Assembly (NCBI RefSeq): GCF_030248535.1
Contig: NZ_JAHGAJ010000047.1
Span: 1 to 38,545 of the forward strand
Reading direction: 5' to 3'
DNA length: 38,545 nucleotides
Origin: Vibrio sp. D404a
GTDB lineage: Bacteria; Pseudomonadota; Gammaproteobacteria; Enterobacterales; Vibrionaceae
Shown: one piece after another, positions 1 to 8,537 of the stretch
Numbering within the stretch: the first letter of the stretch is position 1
Layout: every line of letters begins with the position of its first letter
Position numbers and translations under genes: made by a program
Notes under the pieces: generated by a model
What the model saw: the letters and a program-made list of their open reading frames with translations, nothing else
What the model was told of the DNA's origin: nothing
The model's database searches: none

Positions 1-912
1 ATGGGCGGTGGCGGCGGCTTCGGCGGCGGTCATGGTGATTTCGGTGACATCTTCGGTGACGTGTTTGGCGACATCTTTGGTGGCGGTCGTCGTGGCGGTG
101 GTCAAGCGCGTGCACAACGTGGCTCAGACCTACGTTACAACATGGAACTGACTCTAGAAGAAGCAGTTCGTGGTGTATCAAAAGAGATTGAAGTTCCAAC
201 ACTGGTTGAGTGTGACGTTTGTGATGGTAGCGGCGCGAAGAAAGGCTCTTCAGCTCAAACCTGTGGCACATGTCATGGTCACGGCCAAGTTCAAATGCGT
301 CAAGGCTTCTTTGCTGTTCAACAAACGTGTCCAACGTGTAACGGTAAAGGCAAGATCATTAAAGACCCATGTAACTCTTGTCATGGTCAAGGTCGCAAGC
401 AGAAGACTAAGACACTTAACGTTAAGATCCCAGCAGGCGTGGACACGGGCGACCGTATCCGTCTATCTGGCGAAGGCGAAGCGGGAGAGCAAGGCGCTCC
501 AGCAGGCGATCTATACGTACAAGTTCACGTAAAAGAGCACAACATCTTCGAACGTGACGGCAACAACCTTTACTGTGAAGTGCCTGTAAGCTTCTCTATG
601 GCGGCTCTAGGTGGTGAAGTTGAAGTTCCTACACTAGACGGTCGTGTAAACCTGAAAGTGCCAGAAGAGACACAAACGGGCCGTATGTTCCGTATGCGTG
701 GCAAGGGCGTGAAAGGCGTTCGTGGCGGCGGTGTGGGTGACCTAATCGTTAAGCTAGTGGTTGAGACGCCAGTTAAGCTAAGCTCTCGTCAGAAAGAACT
801 ACTGCGTGAGTTTGAAGAGACATGTGGCGGCGAGGCGGCTAGCAAGCACAAGCCAAAGTCTGAAGGTTTCTTCAGCGGCGTTAAAAACTTCTTCGATGAC
901 CTAACTAAGTAA
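1..912 (+). CDS. dnaJ: DnaJ chaperone, 3' part (5' end outside window)
   Basis: Hsp40 co-chaperone that delivers unfolded proteins to DnaK and stimulates its ATPase. The visible part starts in the Gly/Phe-rich linker (GGGGGFGGGHGDFGDIF, about residues 1-35 of the visible part). The zinc-binding domain follows with four CxxCxGxG repeats (CDVCDGSG, CGTCHGHG, CPTCNGKG, CNSCHGQG, roughly nt 211-402), then the C-terminal substrate-binding domain. The N-terminal J domain with its HPD motif is missing only because the window begins inside the gene; the ATG at position 1 is internal. The stop is followed by a clear terminator. dnaK would be expected just upstream in this lineage. Identity is very secure. 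Confidence 0.98.
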   Translation: MGGGGGFGGGHGDFGDIFGDVFGDIFGGGRRGGGQARAQRGSDLRYNMELTLEEAVRGVSKEIEVPTLVECDVCDGSGAKKGSSAQTCGTCHGHGQVQMRQGFFAVQQTCPTCNGKGKIIKDPCNSCHGQGRKQKTKTLNVKIPAGVDTGDRIRLSGEGEAGEQGAPAGDLYVQVHVKEHNIFERDGNNLYCEVPVSFSMAALGGEVEVPTLDGRVNLKVPEETQTGRMFRMRGKGVKGVRGGGVGDLIVKLVVETPVKLSSRQKELLREFEETCGGEAASKHKPKSEGFFSGVKNFFDDLTK

Positions 913-964
913 TTAGGTGATTGATGTCTTAAGTTATGGATACTTAACTTAATGACGAAAATAG

Positions 965-992
965 AAAGCCTGCTCATGTAGCAGGCTTTTTT
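965..992 (+). terminator. Rho-independent terminator after dnaJ
   Basis: AAGCCTGC (966-973) pairs with GCAGGCTT (981-988) around a 7-base loop, followed by a T run. The opposite strand also has a T-rich tail, so it may also end the leftward pilin gene whose stop is at 1057. Confidence 0.9.
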
Positions 993-1056
993 GTCTCTCA
1001 ATTATGATTCTTTGTAAGTTTCTCTCTGTTTATCTTCAACTGAAATCCTCACCACA

Positions 1057-1494
1057 CTACATCCAGCACGCTTCTGGATATTCGACATTAGCGCTGTTTA
1101 ATGTCAGTACTTTTGGTGTTTGTCCATCAAAACAGTCATCTTTATCTTGCCCTACACTCGACTGGGGCGTCGCTGTAATCGTATAAGCGGCTGAGGCTGA
1201 ACTGGCGACACTGAACACAAAGCGACTTGCGTCGGTATCACAGATTAAGCAATCACTCCCAGAAACAATCCCACTCCAGTCATAGCCGCTGTCGTAGGTG
1301 GCTTCTAACTCTAGTTGAATGCGCGCGATATCGGCGAGTGCACTGGTGCGATGCCCAGTCAGTACGTGATTGGTGTAGCTTGGATAGGCAATCGCCCCCA
1401 AGATCCCGATGATGGCAACCACAATCAATAACTCGATCAATGTCATTCCTTTTGTGCGTATGTTGTTGCTGTTGCATATATTTTCTCGAATCAT
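1057..1494 (-). CDS. Type IV pilin-like protein (PilE/PilA-type minor pilin)
   Basis: Type IV prepilin: a charged leader ends in KG, then MTLIELLIVVAIIGILGAIAYPSY, with the conserved Glu at mature position 5 and a hydrophobic N-terminal helix. Four Cys in the C-terminal globular part (DCLICD, DDCF, EACWM) suggest a disulfide-closed D region. The start at 1494 is preferred over an upstream ATG at 1545 because AAGGAAG lies about 8 bases before it and none precedes 1545. That gives 145 residues with a 16-residue leader, rather long for this class. It reads opposite to the neighbouring minor pilin operon, sharing a roughly 100-base divergent region with it. Vibrio carry minor pilins for the competence/chitin-regulated DNA-uptake pilus next to dnaJ (from memory), so a role in that pilus is inferred. 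Confidence 0.88.
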   Translation of the reverse strand: MIRENICNSNNIRTKGMTLIELLIVVAIIGILGAIAYPSYTNHVLTGHRTSALADIARIQLELEATYDSGYDWSGIVSGSDCLICDTDASRFVFSVASSASAAYTITATPQSSVGQDKDDCFDGQTPKVLTLNSANVEYPEACWM

Positions 1495-1596
1495 CACGAG
1501 GACTTCCTTTTCACTTGTCAGGCTATTTTTCTCTGGTGATAGCATCGGTGCAAGATTAAATACGGTTACGCAATACGTTACATAGGAATTTGGGAA

Positions 1597-2145
1597 ATGA
1601 CTCGCGGGTTTACGCTTCTAGAGCTGCTGATTACTGTCGTGGTACTTTTAGTACTGTTGGCTGCGGCTGCCCCGAGTTTTAGCTCTCTGTTGGCGTCTTC
1701 CAAACTTCAAAGGCTCGCCCCTGAGGTTCATGGCTTCTTGGTGACTGCGCGCTCGGAAGCGATTGCCCGTAATCAAGAATTGCACCTGCTATTTTTGGTT
1801 TCGAATGTTTTAGGTGCGATTGAGGATTCAGAGGGTGAATGGGATTTGGTTGTGAGTACTACCGCTTCGTATGTTCCAGATAATGTGGTGATGCACCTTG
1901 ATGGCTCAGCCTATCGAGATATCAAAGTGTCGTTCAGCTTTTTAAATCAGAATTCAATCTCGATTGACGGAGTAAGGGGGCGTTTTATCAACGGCAACGT
2001 CACTATGGCTTCGGTGAGTGCACCGTCTGAAGAACTCTCGGTTAAAGCATCAAACACAACAGGGCGCATTCGGGTTTGTAGCAGCGATCCAAACAGCGAT
2101 GGGCGCAATAGCATTGGTCACTATGGTTATGAGATCTGTAATTAA
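1597..2145 (+). CDS. fimT: FimT/GspH-like minor pilin
   Basis: Starts MTRG|FTLLELLITVVVLLVLLAAAAPSF, a short class III leader cut after Gly with Phe at +1 and Glu at +5, followed by a hydrophobic helix. The stretch LVTARSEAIARNQELHLLF matches the GspH/FimT family pattern (SEAIxRN) and the C terminus has a Cys pair (VCSS, EICN). FimT-type minor pilins prime pilus assembly and, in some species, bind DNA during uptake. AGGAA lies about 10 bases before the ATG. It is first of four co-directional pilin genes that overlap or abut, so they are probably one transcript. The symbol is by family similarity and not proven orthology. Confidence 0.88.
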   Translation: MTRGFTLLELLITVVVLLVLLAAAAPSFSSLLASSKLQRLAPEVHGFLVTARSEAIARNQELHLLFLVSNVLGAIEDSEGEWDLVVSTTASYVPDNVVMHLDGSAYRDIKVSFSFLNQNSISIDGVRGRFINGNVTMASVSAPSEELSVKASNTTGRIRVCSSDPNSDGRNSIGHYGYEICN

Positions 2146-2764
2146 GTCTACTCAAGGTAGCACCTTGGTTGAGATGATGGTGGCCTCTGCAATCGGTGCG
2201 ATTGTAATCGGGACGATTGGTAGTGTGTTCATCACTAACCAGCGACTTAGCTCAGAGAAAAGCCTAGAGCTGCTCCTTTCACAAAACTTGTTCTCCACGA
2301 CTCAAATGATGAAAGAAGAGATTTGGCGTGCTGGATATAACGCCGATGCTGGCCAATCGCTAAAGTTGTCTGGGGCATCAAATACAATTTATACCCAGCA
2401 AGTCAGTGCTGATGAGGCTTATCTTGGCTTTGTGTATCTGCAAAATAGTGCCTCGTCTGCTTACCGAAACATTGTTTATCAGTTCAAAGACAACAAGCTC
2501 AACTATTGCCTAGGAGAATCAACTGAGCTTTTGGCTATCAATGAAAAACCATTCAGTAATATAAGCGGAGACGTGACGATGACGTGTCAAAGCTTGTTCT
2601 TCGAGCGACAAATTCAGGTAGATGCGTTTTCTGTTTCTGTCGAAGACCTATCCAGCAGTCATACGAGCTCTCAAAGGGTCGACATGACACTTGAGGCGTC
2701 GTTAGTGAATGCGGATCAGAGCCAGCAAGTGATGACATCCGTTGTACAAAGGAACTGGCAATGA
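2129..2764 (+). CDS. pilW: PilW-like minor pilin
   Basis: A prepilin of 211 residues if it starts at 2129 (MRSVIKSTQG|STLVEMMVASAIGAIVIGTIGSVF), with Glu at mature position 5. The same frame is open upstream to 2018, but that part overlaps fimT in another frame and would push the prepilin leader far inside the protein, so the start at 2129 (or 2123) is preferred. It overlaps the fimT stop by 17 bases with no good ribosome site, suggesting translational coupling. The middle segment QNLFSTTQMMKEEIWRAGYNAD fits PilW-type minor pilins. It probably works with its neighbours in the initiating tip complex of a type IV pilus. Confidence 0.82.
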   Translation: MRSVIKSTQGSTLVEMMVASAIGAIVIGTIGSVFITNQRLSSEKSLELLLSQNLFSTTQMMKEEIWRAGYNADAGQSLKLSGASNTIYTQQVSADEAYLGFVYLQNSASSAYRNIVYQFKDNKLNYCLGESTELLAINEKPFSNISGDVTMTCQSLFFERQIQVDAFSVSVEDLSSSHTSSQRVDMTLEASLVNADQSQQVMTSVVQRNWQ

Positions 2765-4107
2765 CGAGCAATCAGCAACGAGGAGCGATAACGCTTCTGT
2801 TAGTCAGTATTTTGCTAGTTGGTGTGCTGATCGTCTCTCTTGGCAGTTTCAAAACTACCTATTATCAAATCAAGCGGGCACAAAATGAGGTCCAAGCGCG
2901 CAAGGACCACTGGCAAGCAGAAGGGGGATTGGAGTGTACGTTTAGTTATCTACGCGAAACGGGTAAACAAGTCTCAGACATTGTTGGGCCATCGTCTCAA
3001 CCTTCGGAGTTTATCGATTGGTGTAGTCCCTACGATCAGCAGCCAAAGATCACTACGCGCAATGGTACAGTAAGTGGTAGTCATGTTGTCGAAGCGGCTC
3101 TTGATCGTTATCGAGTGACTAAAACTTTGCGGGATAGCTCTTTACTCGGAGCAGGGGCGATTCAATCCACGGGTCCTATCGAGGTGATTGGTACTCTAAC
3201 CCTCCAACCAACAGCCAAAGAGACGCCAATCAATGGCAATGAGCATGAGTGCATCAGCATCTCTTTTGGCGACCTTTTTACCTATCAATATGACTCGACC
3301 CATGGTGATTCAGGGCAGGTATTAGGCTTAGAGGTAAAAGACCCAAGTGTTGATGGCCCATTCTCTGGCTTTGACGGTGTTTGTCACCCCGACTACAAAA
3401 CTGAAATCGCCAAAGGCGCAACGGGTACAACTTATTCGATCTATGCGCCTGATTACTATCAAAAAACCAATCCAGCGCCGTTCAAGAAAGACTTCAATCC
3501 AGACCCGAATCTTGACCCATTCTACTCGTTCTTTGGCATACCAAAAACAGAGCAGAACATTCTCGAACTCTCGCAAGATTCGGACAAGTTTAGGCAAATT
3601 CAACTACTCAACCCAACCGACTGTGGCAGTGAAATCATGAATCATTTCACTGCCGGGCAAACAAAGGGGCTTTGGATTGAAGGCAACTGTCATATCAATG
3701 CGTCAGTTGCAGCCAATCTTAATGCTGCTCAGCTTCTGGTGATTCACGACGGCGCTTTTGCGTTGAATGGTGCGATGACATACAACGGCGTGATCTATCA
3801 CCTTGTCGATTACGCCGATAGCACAACCAAATCGCGTATTGATGACTTTTGGGAGTCGATAACCACTTCTTCGACACCCAGTGCGTTTACACCGTTTGTT
3901 AAACCACTGAATGATCCCACGGTGGAGAAAAAAACAGTAGGGATCCAATTTGCCTCAGGGCTACCCGCTGGTGGACTTATCTTTGACGTAAAGGGCGGGA
4001 TATCGACTATCGTGGGTGATATGGATCTCTACTATCGTTCAAATGCTAACCCAATTGATCCACCCTCAATTTATCAATGGAAAAAGGGCTCTTGGAATGA
4101 CTTCTAA
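2761..4107 (+). CDS. PilX/GspK-like large minor pilin
   Basis: 448 residues beginning MTSNQQRG|AITLLLVSILLVGVLIVSLGSF, then KRAQNEVQARKDHWQAEGGL, which looks like the PilX N-terminal helix. The mature N terminus reads AITLL, so the Glu normally found at position 5 is absent. Large size plus loss of Glu5 are known features of GspK-type tip pseudopilins, so a position at the pilus tip is inferred. The remainder is a large globular domain with scattered Cys (ECTFS, WCSP, CISIS, VCHPD, DCGSE, NCHIN) that I cannot match to a named domain. Its ATG overlaps the previous stop by four bases (ATGA), and its end overlaps the next gene by eleven. Confidence 0.8.
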   Translation: MTSNQQRGAITLLLVSILLVGVLIVSLGSFKTTYYQIKRAQNEVQARKDHWQAEGGLECTFSYLRETGKQVSDIVGPSSQPSEFIDWCSPYDQQPKITTRNGTVSGSHVVEAALDRYRVTKTLRDSSLLGAGAIQSTGPIEVIGTLTLQPTAKETPINGNEHECISISFGDLFTYQYDSTHGDSGQVLGLEVKDPSVDGPFSGFDGVCHPDYKTEIAKGATGTTYSIYAPDYYQKTNPAPFKKDFNPDPNLDPFYSFFGIPKTEQNILELSQDSDKFRQIQLLNPTDCGSEIMNHFTAGQTKGLWIEGNCHINASVAANLNAAQLLVIHDGAFALNGAMTYNGVIYHLVDYADSTTKSRIDDFWESITTSSTPSAFTPFVKPLNDPTVEKKTVGIQFASGLPAGGLIFDVKGGISTIVGDMDLYYRSNANPIDPPSIYQWKKGSWNDF

Positions 4108-4546
4108 CCAAAGCGGCTTTAGCTTACTTGAAGTGCTTATCTCTTTTCTGTTGGTGGGCGTGGCGGCGTTGGGTATGGTCAAGTTGCAGACCTATACTGA
4201 GCAGAAAGCGGATTATGCAATTCAGAGTGTGGAAGCACTGCATTTTGCTGAAAGGCAATTGGAGTATTACCGTACTCGGGCGAACAATGTTAGTGGGGCT
4301 GTGGGACTGATTCGTTTCTCGGAACTTCATCAGTCGGATCACTGTCTCAACACCGATAGCTCTAATCCGTTATCTGGTTTATCAGGCTCTGAATACTCAC
4401 TCAGCTGCTCTGTCGAAAACGCCGATGGTGCTTTGTCGGGTGCTTTGCGTAACATTATTGTCACCGTTGCATGGCAAGATCGAATGAGTCAGACGCAACG
4501 CATAACGCTCAAAACTATGCTCTCTAAATACAGTGAATTTGATTGA
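4097..4546 (+). CDS. pilV: PilV-like minor pilin
   Basis: 149 residues, MTSNQSG|FSLLEVLISFLLVGVAALGMVKLQ, with Phe at +1 and Glu at +5; FSLLEVLIxxLLxGVAALGM is the typical PilV start. The frame is open from 4016, but 4097 is chosen because it places the leader at the N terminus and has TTGGA/AGGG upstream. It overlaps the end of the preceding gene by 11 bases. The first five residues (MTSNQ) match those of the preceding pilin, hinting at related leaders. Last gene of the minor pilin operon; no strong terminator is visible after it. Expected role: type IV pilus priming and assembly. Confidence 0.85.
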   Translation: MTSNQSGFSLLEVLISFLLVGVAALGMVKLQTYTEQKADYAIQSVEALHFAERQLEYYRTRANNVSGAVGLIRFSELHQSDHCLNTDSSNPLSGLSGSEYSLSCSVENADGALSGALRNIIVTVAWQDRMSQTQRITLKTMLSKYSEFD

Positions 4547-4843
4547 TTCACTACGCAAACGTTTAACCGAACTCTTTTCCCTATCGCCTCAATATTGATA
4601 ATTTTCACTCCTCGGACATTGTTTACGTGCTAGTTAAAAAACTGTATATGGAATGGTGTTTTTTGTGTTTTTATCTTGTTGCTGCTATATGGTATTTTTG
4701 CAAAATATGTCTCCATTTATGGAATTTTAGGTGGAATCTTGTGCTTTTTTGGGGTGGTTTTAATAGAATATGTGCTGTACCAATAGGCCCTGGTCAACAA
4801 CTATATTAGGCCTAAATAAAACAACATCACATATGGAGTTACC
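4547..4843. other. AT-rich intergenic region before the abgT-like gene
   Basis: About 297 bases with no convincing gene. A hydrophobic 60-codon frame at 4627-4809 starts with GTG and has no ribosome site, so I do not call it. TTAGGCCTAA at 4806-4815 is a perfect 10-base palindrome about 30 bases before the abgT start and could be an operator. Confidence 0.5.
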
Positions 4844-6406
4844 ATGAGTAACCAAGCAGTAAATAAAGCACCTGCTCCTGAAAAAATCAGTGGTATGGAT
4901 CGCTTTCTAAACTTCATTGAACGCGCCGGTAACAAGATCCCAGATCCTGCGATCCTGTTTTTCTGGGCACTAGTTATCGTATGGGTATCATCTGCTCTTT
5001 TGTCGAATGTTTCATTCGATCTAATTAACCCTCGTACGGGTGATGCTCTAGAAGTCAACAACCTACTTACTGGTGAGGCTCTAGCGAGTTTCCTAGCAAA
5101 CATGGTAACGACATTCACAGGCTTTGCACCGCTAGGTATCGTATTGGTAGCTATGCTAGGTGTTGGTGTTGCTGACTCTTCAGGCTTCATCACTACGGGC
5201 CTAAAGAAGATGCTGAACTTCACACCAGCTAAACTTCTAACACCAATGCTAATCCTAGTTGCTATCGTTTCTCACACAGCAGCTGACGCAGGTTACGTAC
5301 TGGTTATTCCACTAGGTGGTATCATTTTCCACGCAGCGGGTCGTCACCCTCTAGCGGGTATCGCAGCGGCGTTTGCTGGTGTATCGGGTGGTTTCTCTGC
5401 AAACTTCATCCCTTCTGGTATCGACCCACTGCTAGCTGGCTTCACACAAACTGCGGCAAACGTTCTTGACCCAGACTACGTGATCAACCCACTAGCGAAC
5501 ATTTTCTTTACTGGTCTATCTTCAATCATCATTGTTGGTATTGGTTGGTACGTAACTGAGAAGATCATCGAACCTCGTCTTGCGAACACACCTGTTGATG
5601 AAGATGCTGAAGAAGCACCGGATCTAGGTACCTTCACTGCGATTGAATCTAAAGCATTCAAATACGCGGGTTGGGCAATGGTTGCTGGTATCGCACTATT
5701 GGTTGCGGCTCTTATCCCAGAAAACTCTGCACTTCGTTCTCCTGAAGGTGAGCTGACGGCGTTCTCTGCACCAGTAATGAAGTCAATCGTTCCATTGATC
5801 TTCATCCTGTTCATCATCCCAGGTATCGTTTACGGCCGCGTTGCGGGTACGTTCAAGAACAGCAACGATGTTATCAAAGCGATGTCTGACACAATGGCAA
5901 CGATGGGCGCATACATTGTAATGTCGTTCTTCTGTGCACAGTTCCTATCTGCATTTGGTCAATCAAACATCGGTACAATGCTAGCGCTTTACGGTGCTGA
6001 AGGCCTGAAAGCGATGGACTTACCGGGTGAAGCGACAGTTGTTGGTATGATCCTTCTAACTGCAGCAGTTAACCTTCTAGTTGGTTCTGCATCAGCTAAA
6101 TGGGCTCTGATTGGTCCAATCCTAGTTCCAATGCTAATGGCGGTTGGTATCTCTCCAGAGCTATCTCAAGCTGCTTACCGTGTGGGTGATTCAGTATCTA
6201 ACATCATCTCTCCACTAATGGTGTTCTTCCCACTGGTTGTTGTTTACTGTCAACGCTACGTTAAGTCGACAGGTATCGGTACACTGGCTTCTCTAATGAT
6301 GCCGTTCTCTATCGCAATGCTGATCGGCTGGTCAATCTTCCTACTAGGTTACTGGGCACTAGGTATCCCACTGGGTATTCAAGCACCATACACTTACACA
6401 ATGTAA
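4844..6406 (+). CDS. AbgT-family transporter (p-aminobenzoyl-glutamate transporter family)
   Basis: Inner-membrane secondary transporter of 520 residues, the usual AbgT length. Recognisable family stretches are GNKIPDPAILFFWALVI near residue 30, VSHTAADAGYVLVIPLGG near 145, GVSGGFSANFIPSGIDPL near 180 and NLLVGSASAKWALIGPIL near 405, set among many hydrophobic segments. Family members import p-aminobenzoyl-glutamate (E. coli AbgT) or export sulfonamides and folate precursors using proton motive force (MtrF, YdaH); the direction cannot be told here. GGAG precedes the ATG by about 6 bases. It stands alone between a 297-base upstream region and a strong terminator. No abgA/abgB peptidase genes are adjacent. 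Confidence 0.93.
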   Translation: MSNQAVNKAPAPEKISGMDRFLNFIERAGNKIPDPAILFFWALVIVWVSSALLSNVSFDLINPRTGDALEVNNLLTGEALASFLANMVTTFTGFAPLGIVLVAMLGVGVADSSGFITTGLKKMLNFTPAKLLTPMLILVAIVSHTAADAGYVLVIPLGGIIFHAAGRHPLAGIAAAFAGVSGGFSANFIPSGIDPLLAGFTQTAANVLDPDYVINPLANIFFTGLSSIIIVGIGWYVTEKIIEPRLANTPVDEDAEEAPDLGTFTAIESKAFKYAGWAMVAGIALLVAALIPENSALRSPEGELTAFSAPVMKSIVPLIFILFIIPGIVYGRVAGTFKNSNDVIKAMSDTMATMGAYIVMSFFCAQFLSAFGQSNIGTMLALYGAEGLKAMDLPGEATVVGMILLTAAVNLLVGSASAKWALIGPILVPMLMAVGISPELSQAAYRVGDSVSNIISPLMVFFPLVVVYCQRYVKSTGIGTLASLMMPFSIAMLIGWSIFLLGYWALGIPLGIQAPYTYTM

Positions 6407-6442
6407 GATTGAACTAAGCGATATTAAGCTTTATTGATTCCT

Positions 6443-6472
6443 AAGCCCGCACTGAAAAGTGCGGGCTTTTTT
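6443..6472 (+). terminator. Terminator after abgT-like gene
   Basis: AAGCCCGCACT (6443-6453), GAAA loop, AGTGCGGGCTT (6458-6468), then a T run: an 11-bp perfect stem. Confidence 0.95.
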
Positions 6473-6577
6473 CGCTCTATTTTTCAATCTTTTTTATATC
6501 AAAAAGCAAGGTACTCAGCTTATACTCCAGATCACGGCTATTTGGTGGCCGGTACAAATTAGGAAATCCCATTCATC

Positions 6578-7858
6578 ATGAAAATTCTGCTTCTGGTAGG
6601 GTTAATTGTTTTAAATGGTCTGTTTGCCATGTCAGAGATTGCATTGGTAGCAGCAAAAAATAGTCGCTTAAAGCGTTTAGCTGAAAAGCATCGTTCTGCA
6701 CAGGTCGCTCTAGACCTAAAAGAAAACCCAACGCGGTTCCTTTCTACAATCCAAATTGGTATCACGGTTATTGGCTTGCTTAGCGGTATTGTCGGTGAAG
6801 CCACACTATCAGCCCCACTTGCTGTGCAATTAGAGTTGTGGGGGCTGGACGCAACTCAGGCAAACATACTCTCGACTGCGGTTGTGGTTGTTGGTATCAC
6901 TTACTTTGCGATTGTCATTGGCGAACTCGTACCCAAGCGCTTTGCACAGTCACAAGCGGAAACCATCGCGGTATTGGTTGCACTGCCTATTCATTGGCTC
7001 TCTAAGCTCACTACGCCATTTGTGTTTGCTCTGTCTACCTCAACAGAGGGTATATTGAAGCTTATGGGACGCAATGGCAGCGAAGATAGCGTCACTGAGG
7101 ATGATATCTATGCCTTGGTTAAAGAGGGCTCAGATACGGGCGTTATAGAGCGTGGCGAGCAAGAGATGATCCGCAATATCCTGCAGTTGGATGATCGACT
7201 GGTGAGTTCACTGATGACACCTCGTCGCGACGTCGATTTTCTCGATATCGAACAGCCAATTGAGGTGCTGCTGAAAAAGATCAAAAGCTCCAAGCACAGC
7301 GTCTTTCCAGTCTGCCAAGAAGGCATGAGTAAGGTGCTAGGCACAGTGTCAGCAAAAGCTCTGTTGAATAACAGCCATCAGCTGAGTCTGCAGGTGATTA
7401 TGGGATTATCCAAACCGCCTATTTATCTCCCTGAGTCGATGAAAGGCTTACGCTTACTGAGCTACTTCAAAGAGTCGGGTACGCAAATGGCGTTTATTGT
7501 CGATGAGTATGGTGATGTTCAAGGCTTGGTGACCCACTACGATGTGCTTGAAGCGATTGCAGGAGAGCTTTCAAGTAACCCGAATGACCTTTGGACGGAG
7601 CAAACAGCGCAGGGCATGCTGGTGGATGGTCTGATTCCGATCAGCGAGCTTAAGAATCGCTTAGACCTTTCTGAACTAGAAGGTGAGGAAGAGGGCTTTC
7701 AAACACTCAACGGCATGATTACTTGGCTCATGGGCCGCTTACCTGAAGTCGGTGAAGTGGTGCAGTGCCAACAATGGTCATTTGAAATTGTCGTCGTAGA
7801 GAACAACCGAATCACGAAAGTGAAGGCCTTACCGTTAGAGCAAGAAGTGGGCGAATAG
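6578..7858 (+). CDS. Hemolysin-family CNNM/CBS-domain membrane protein
   Basis: 426 residues: an N-terminal DUF21/CNNM transmembrane domain (about 1-180, with NGLFAMSEIALVAAKNSRLKRLAE and GELVPKRFAQS), a CBS-domain pair (about 200-340; LMTPRRDVDFLD and MAFIVDEYGDVQGLVTHYDVLEAI) and a C-terminal CorC/HlyC domain (about 350-420). The family is annotated as hemolysin-like or as divalent-cation (Mg2+/Co2+) transporters or regulators; there is no sign that it is a toxin. The ATG at 6578 has AGGA about 12 bases upstream, a weak spacing. A terminator follows the stop, so it is probably monocistronic. Confidence 0.92.
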   Translation: MKILLLVGLIVLNGLFAMSEIALVAAKNSRLKRLAEKHRSAQVALDLKENPTRFLSTIQIGITVIGLLSGIVGEATLSAPLAVQLELWGLDATQANILSTAVVVVGITYFAIVIGELVPKRFAQSQAETIAVLVALPIHWLSKLTTPFVFALSTSTEGILKLMGRNGSEDSVTEDDIYALVKEGSDTGVIERGEQEMIRNILQLDDRLVSSLMTPRRDVDFLDIEQPIEVLLKKIKSSKHSVFPVCQEGMSKVLGTVSAKALLNNSHQLSLQVIMGLSKPPIYLPESMKGLRLLSYFKESGTQMAFIVDEYGDVQGLVTHYDVLEAIAGELSSNPNDLWTEQTAQGMLVDGLIPISELKNRLDLSELEGEEEGFQTLNGMITWLMGRLPEVGEVVQCQQWSFEIVVVENNRITKVKALPLEQEVGE

Positions 7859-7887
7859 TACATTTCTATTTTCGATGATGATCAAAT

Positions 7888-7916
7888 AAAGGTATGCTCA
7901 GCGCATGCCTTTTTTG
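7888..7916 (+). terminator. Terminator between the CNNM gene and tadA
   Basis: AAAGGTATGC (7888-7897) pairs with GCATGCCTTT (7903-7912) with one G-T pair, followed by a T run to 7915. The ATG at 7894 lies inside this hairpin, which argues against it as the tadA start. Confidence 0.85.
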
Positions 7917-7932
7917 TTTTCTGGAGTTTCGT

Positions 7933-8460
7933 TTGTCTGACCATCAATTTACATCGCAAGATGAAGCCTTTATGCGTCGAGCTATGGAATTAGCTCATCA
8001 GGCAGAGCAAGAGGGTGAAGTCCCGGTAGGGGCGGTTTTAGTCAAAGGTGGTGAAATCATTTCAGAGGGATGGAACCGATCTATTGGCAGCCATGATGCG
8101 ACTGCACATGCAGAAATTGAAACTCTGCGTAAGGCAGGCCAAACATTAGAAAATTATCGCCTATTAGACACAACCCTATACGTAACGTTAGAGCCATGCC
8201 CAATGTGTGCGGGAGCTCTGTTACATAGTCGCGTGAAGCGCATTGTGTTTGGTGCGCCAGATCTGAAAGCGGGCGCAGCAGGAACCGTTCTCAACCTCTT
8301 TGATAGCCAAGCGTCTTATCACTATGCCGATGTTGAACATGGGCTGCTAGAAGATGAATGTCGAGCGCAACTACAGGCGTTCTTTAAAAGACGTCGTAAA
8401 GAGATCAAAGAGAAAAGACAGCAAGAGAAGCGTGAACAAGCTCAAGACGACAGCAATTAA
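7933..8460 (+). CDS. tadA: tRNA-specific adenosine deaminase TadA
   Basis: Deaminates the wobble adenosine (A34) of tRNA-Arg(ACG) to inosine. From the TTG start at 7933 the protein has 175 residues, close to E. coli TadA. The zinc and catalytic motifs are present: H59-A-E61 (THE type HAE, with E61 as proton shuttle) and PCPMC with C88 and C91; the basic C-terminal tail (KRRRKEIKEKRQQEK) is typical. I choose TTG 7933 because GGAG sits 6 bases before it and the only upstream ATG (7894) is in the preceding gene's terminator hairpin. In-frame extension from 7894 would add a Cys/Phe-rich stretch unlike the family. Confidence 0.93.
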   Translation: MSDHQFTSQDEAFMRRAMELAHQAEQEGEVPVGAVLVKGGEIISEGWNRSIGSHDATAHAEIETLRKAGQTLENYRLLDTTLYVTLEPCPMCAGALLHSRVKRIVFGAPDLKAGAAGTVLNLFDSQASYHYADVEHGLLEDECRAQLQAFFKRRRKEIKEKRQQEKREQAQDDSN

Positions 8461-8537
8461 GCGTGAATATTGGATTGTCGATTGTTGAAGGTGAGTTGAA
8501 GCGAAGCAGTGGATTCTAGCGACTCAAGGTTGTTTTA

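Noticed and set aside
4627..4809. 60-codon hydrophobic frame before the abgT-like gene
   Set aside because: GTG start with no ribosome site, in an AT-rich stretch where Phe/Leu/Trp-rich frames arise by chance.
6578..7858. Reading the CNNM/CBS protein as a true hemolysin toxin
   Set aside because: The name is historical; the domain order is that of cation-related membrane proteins with no toxin features.
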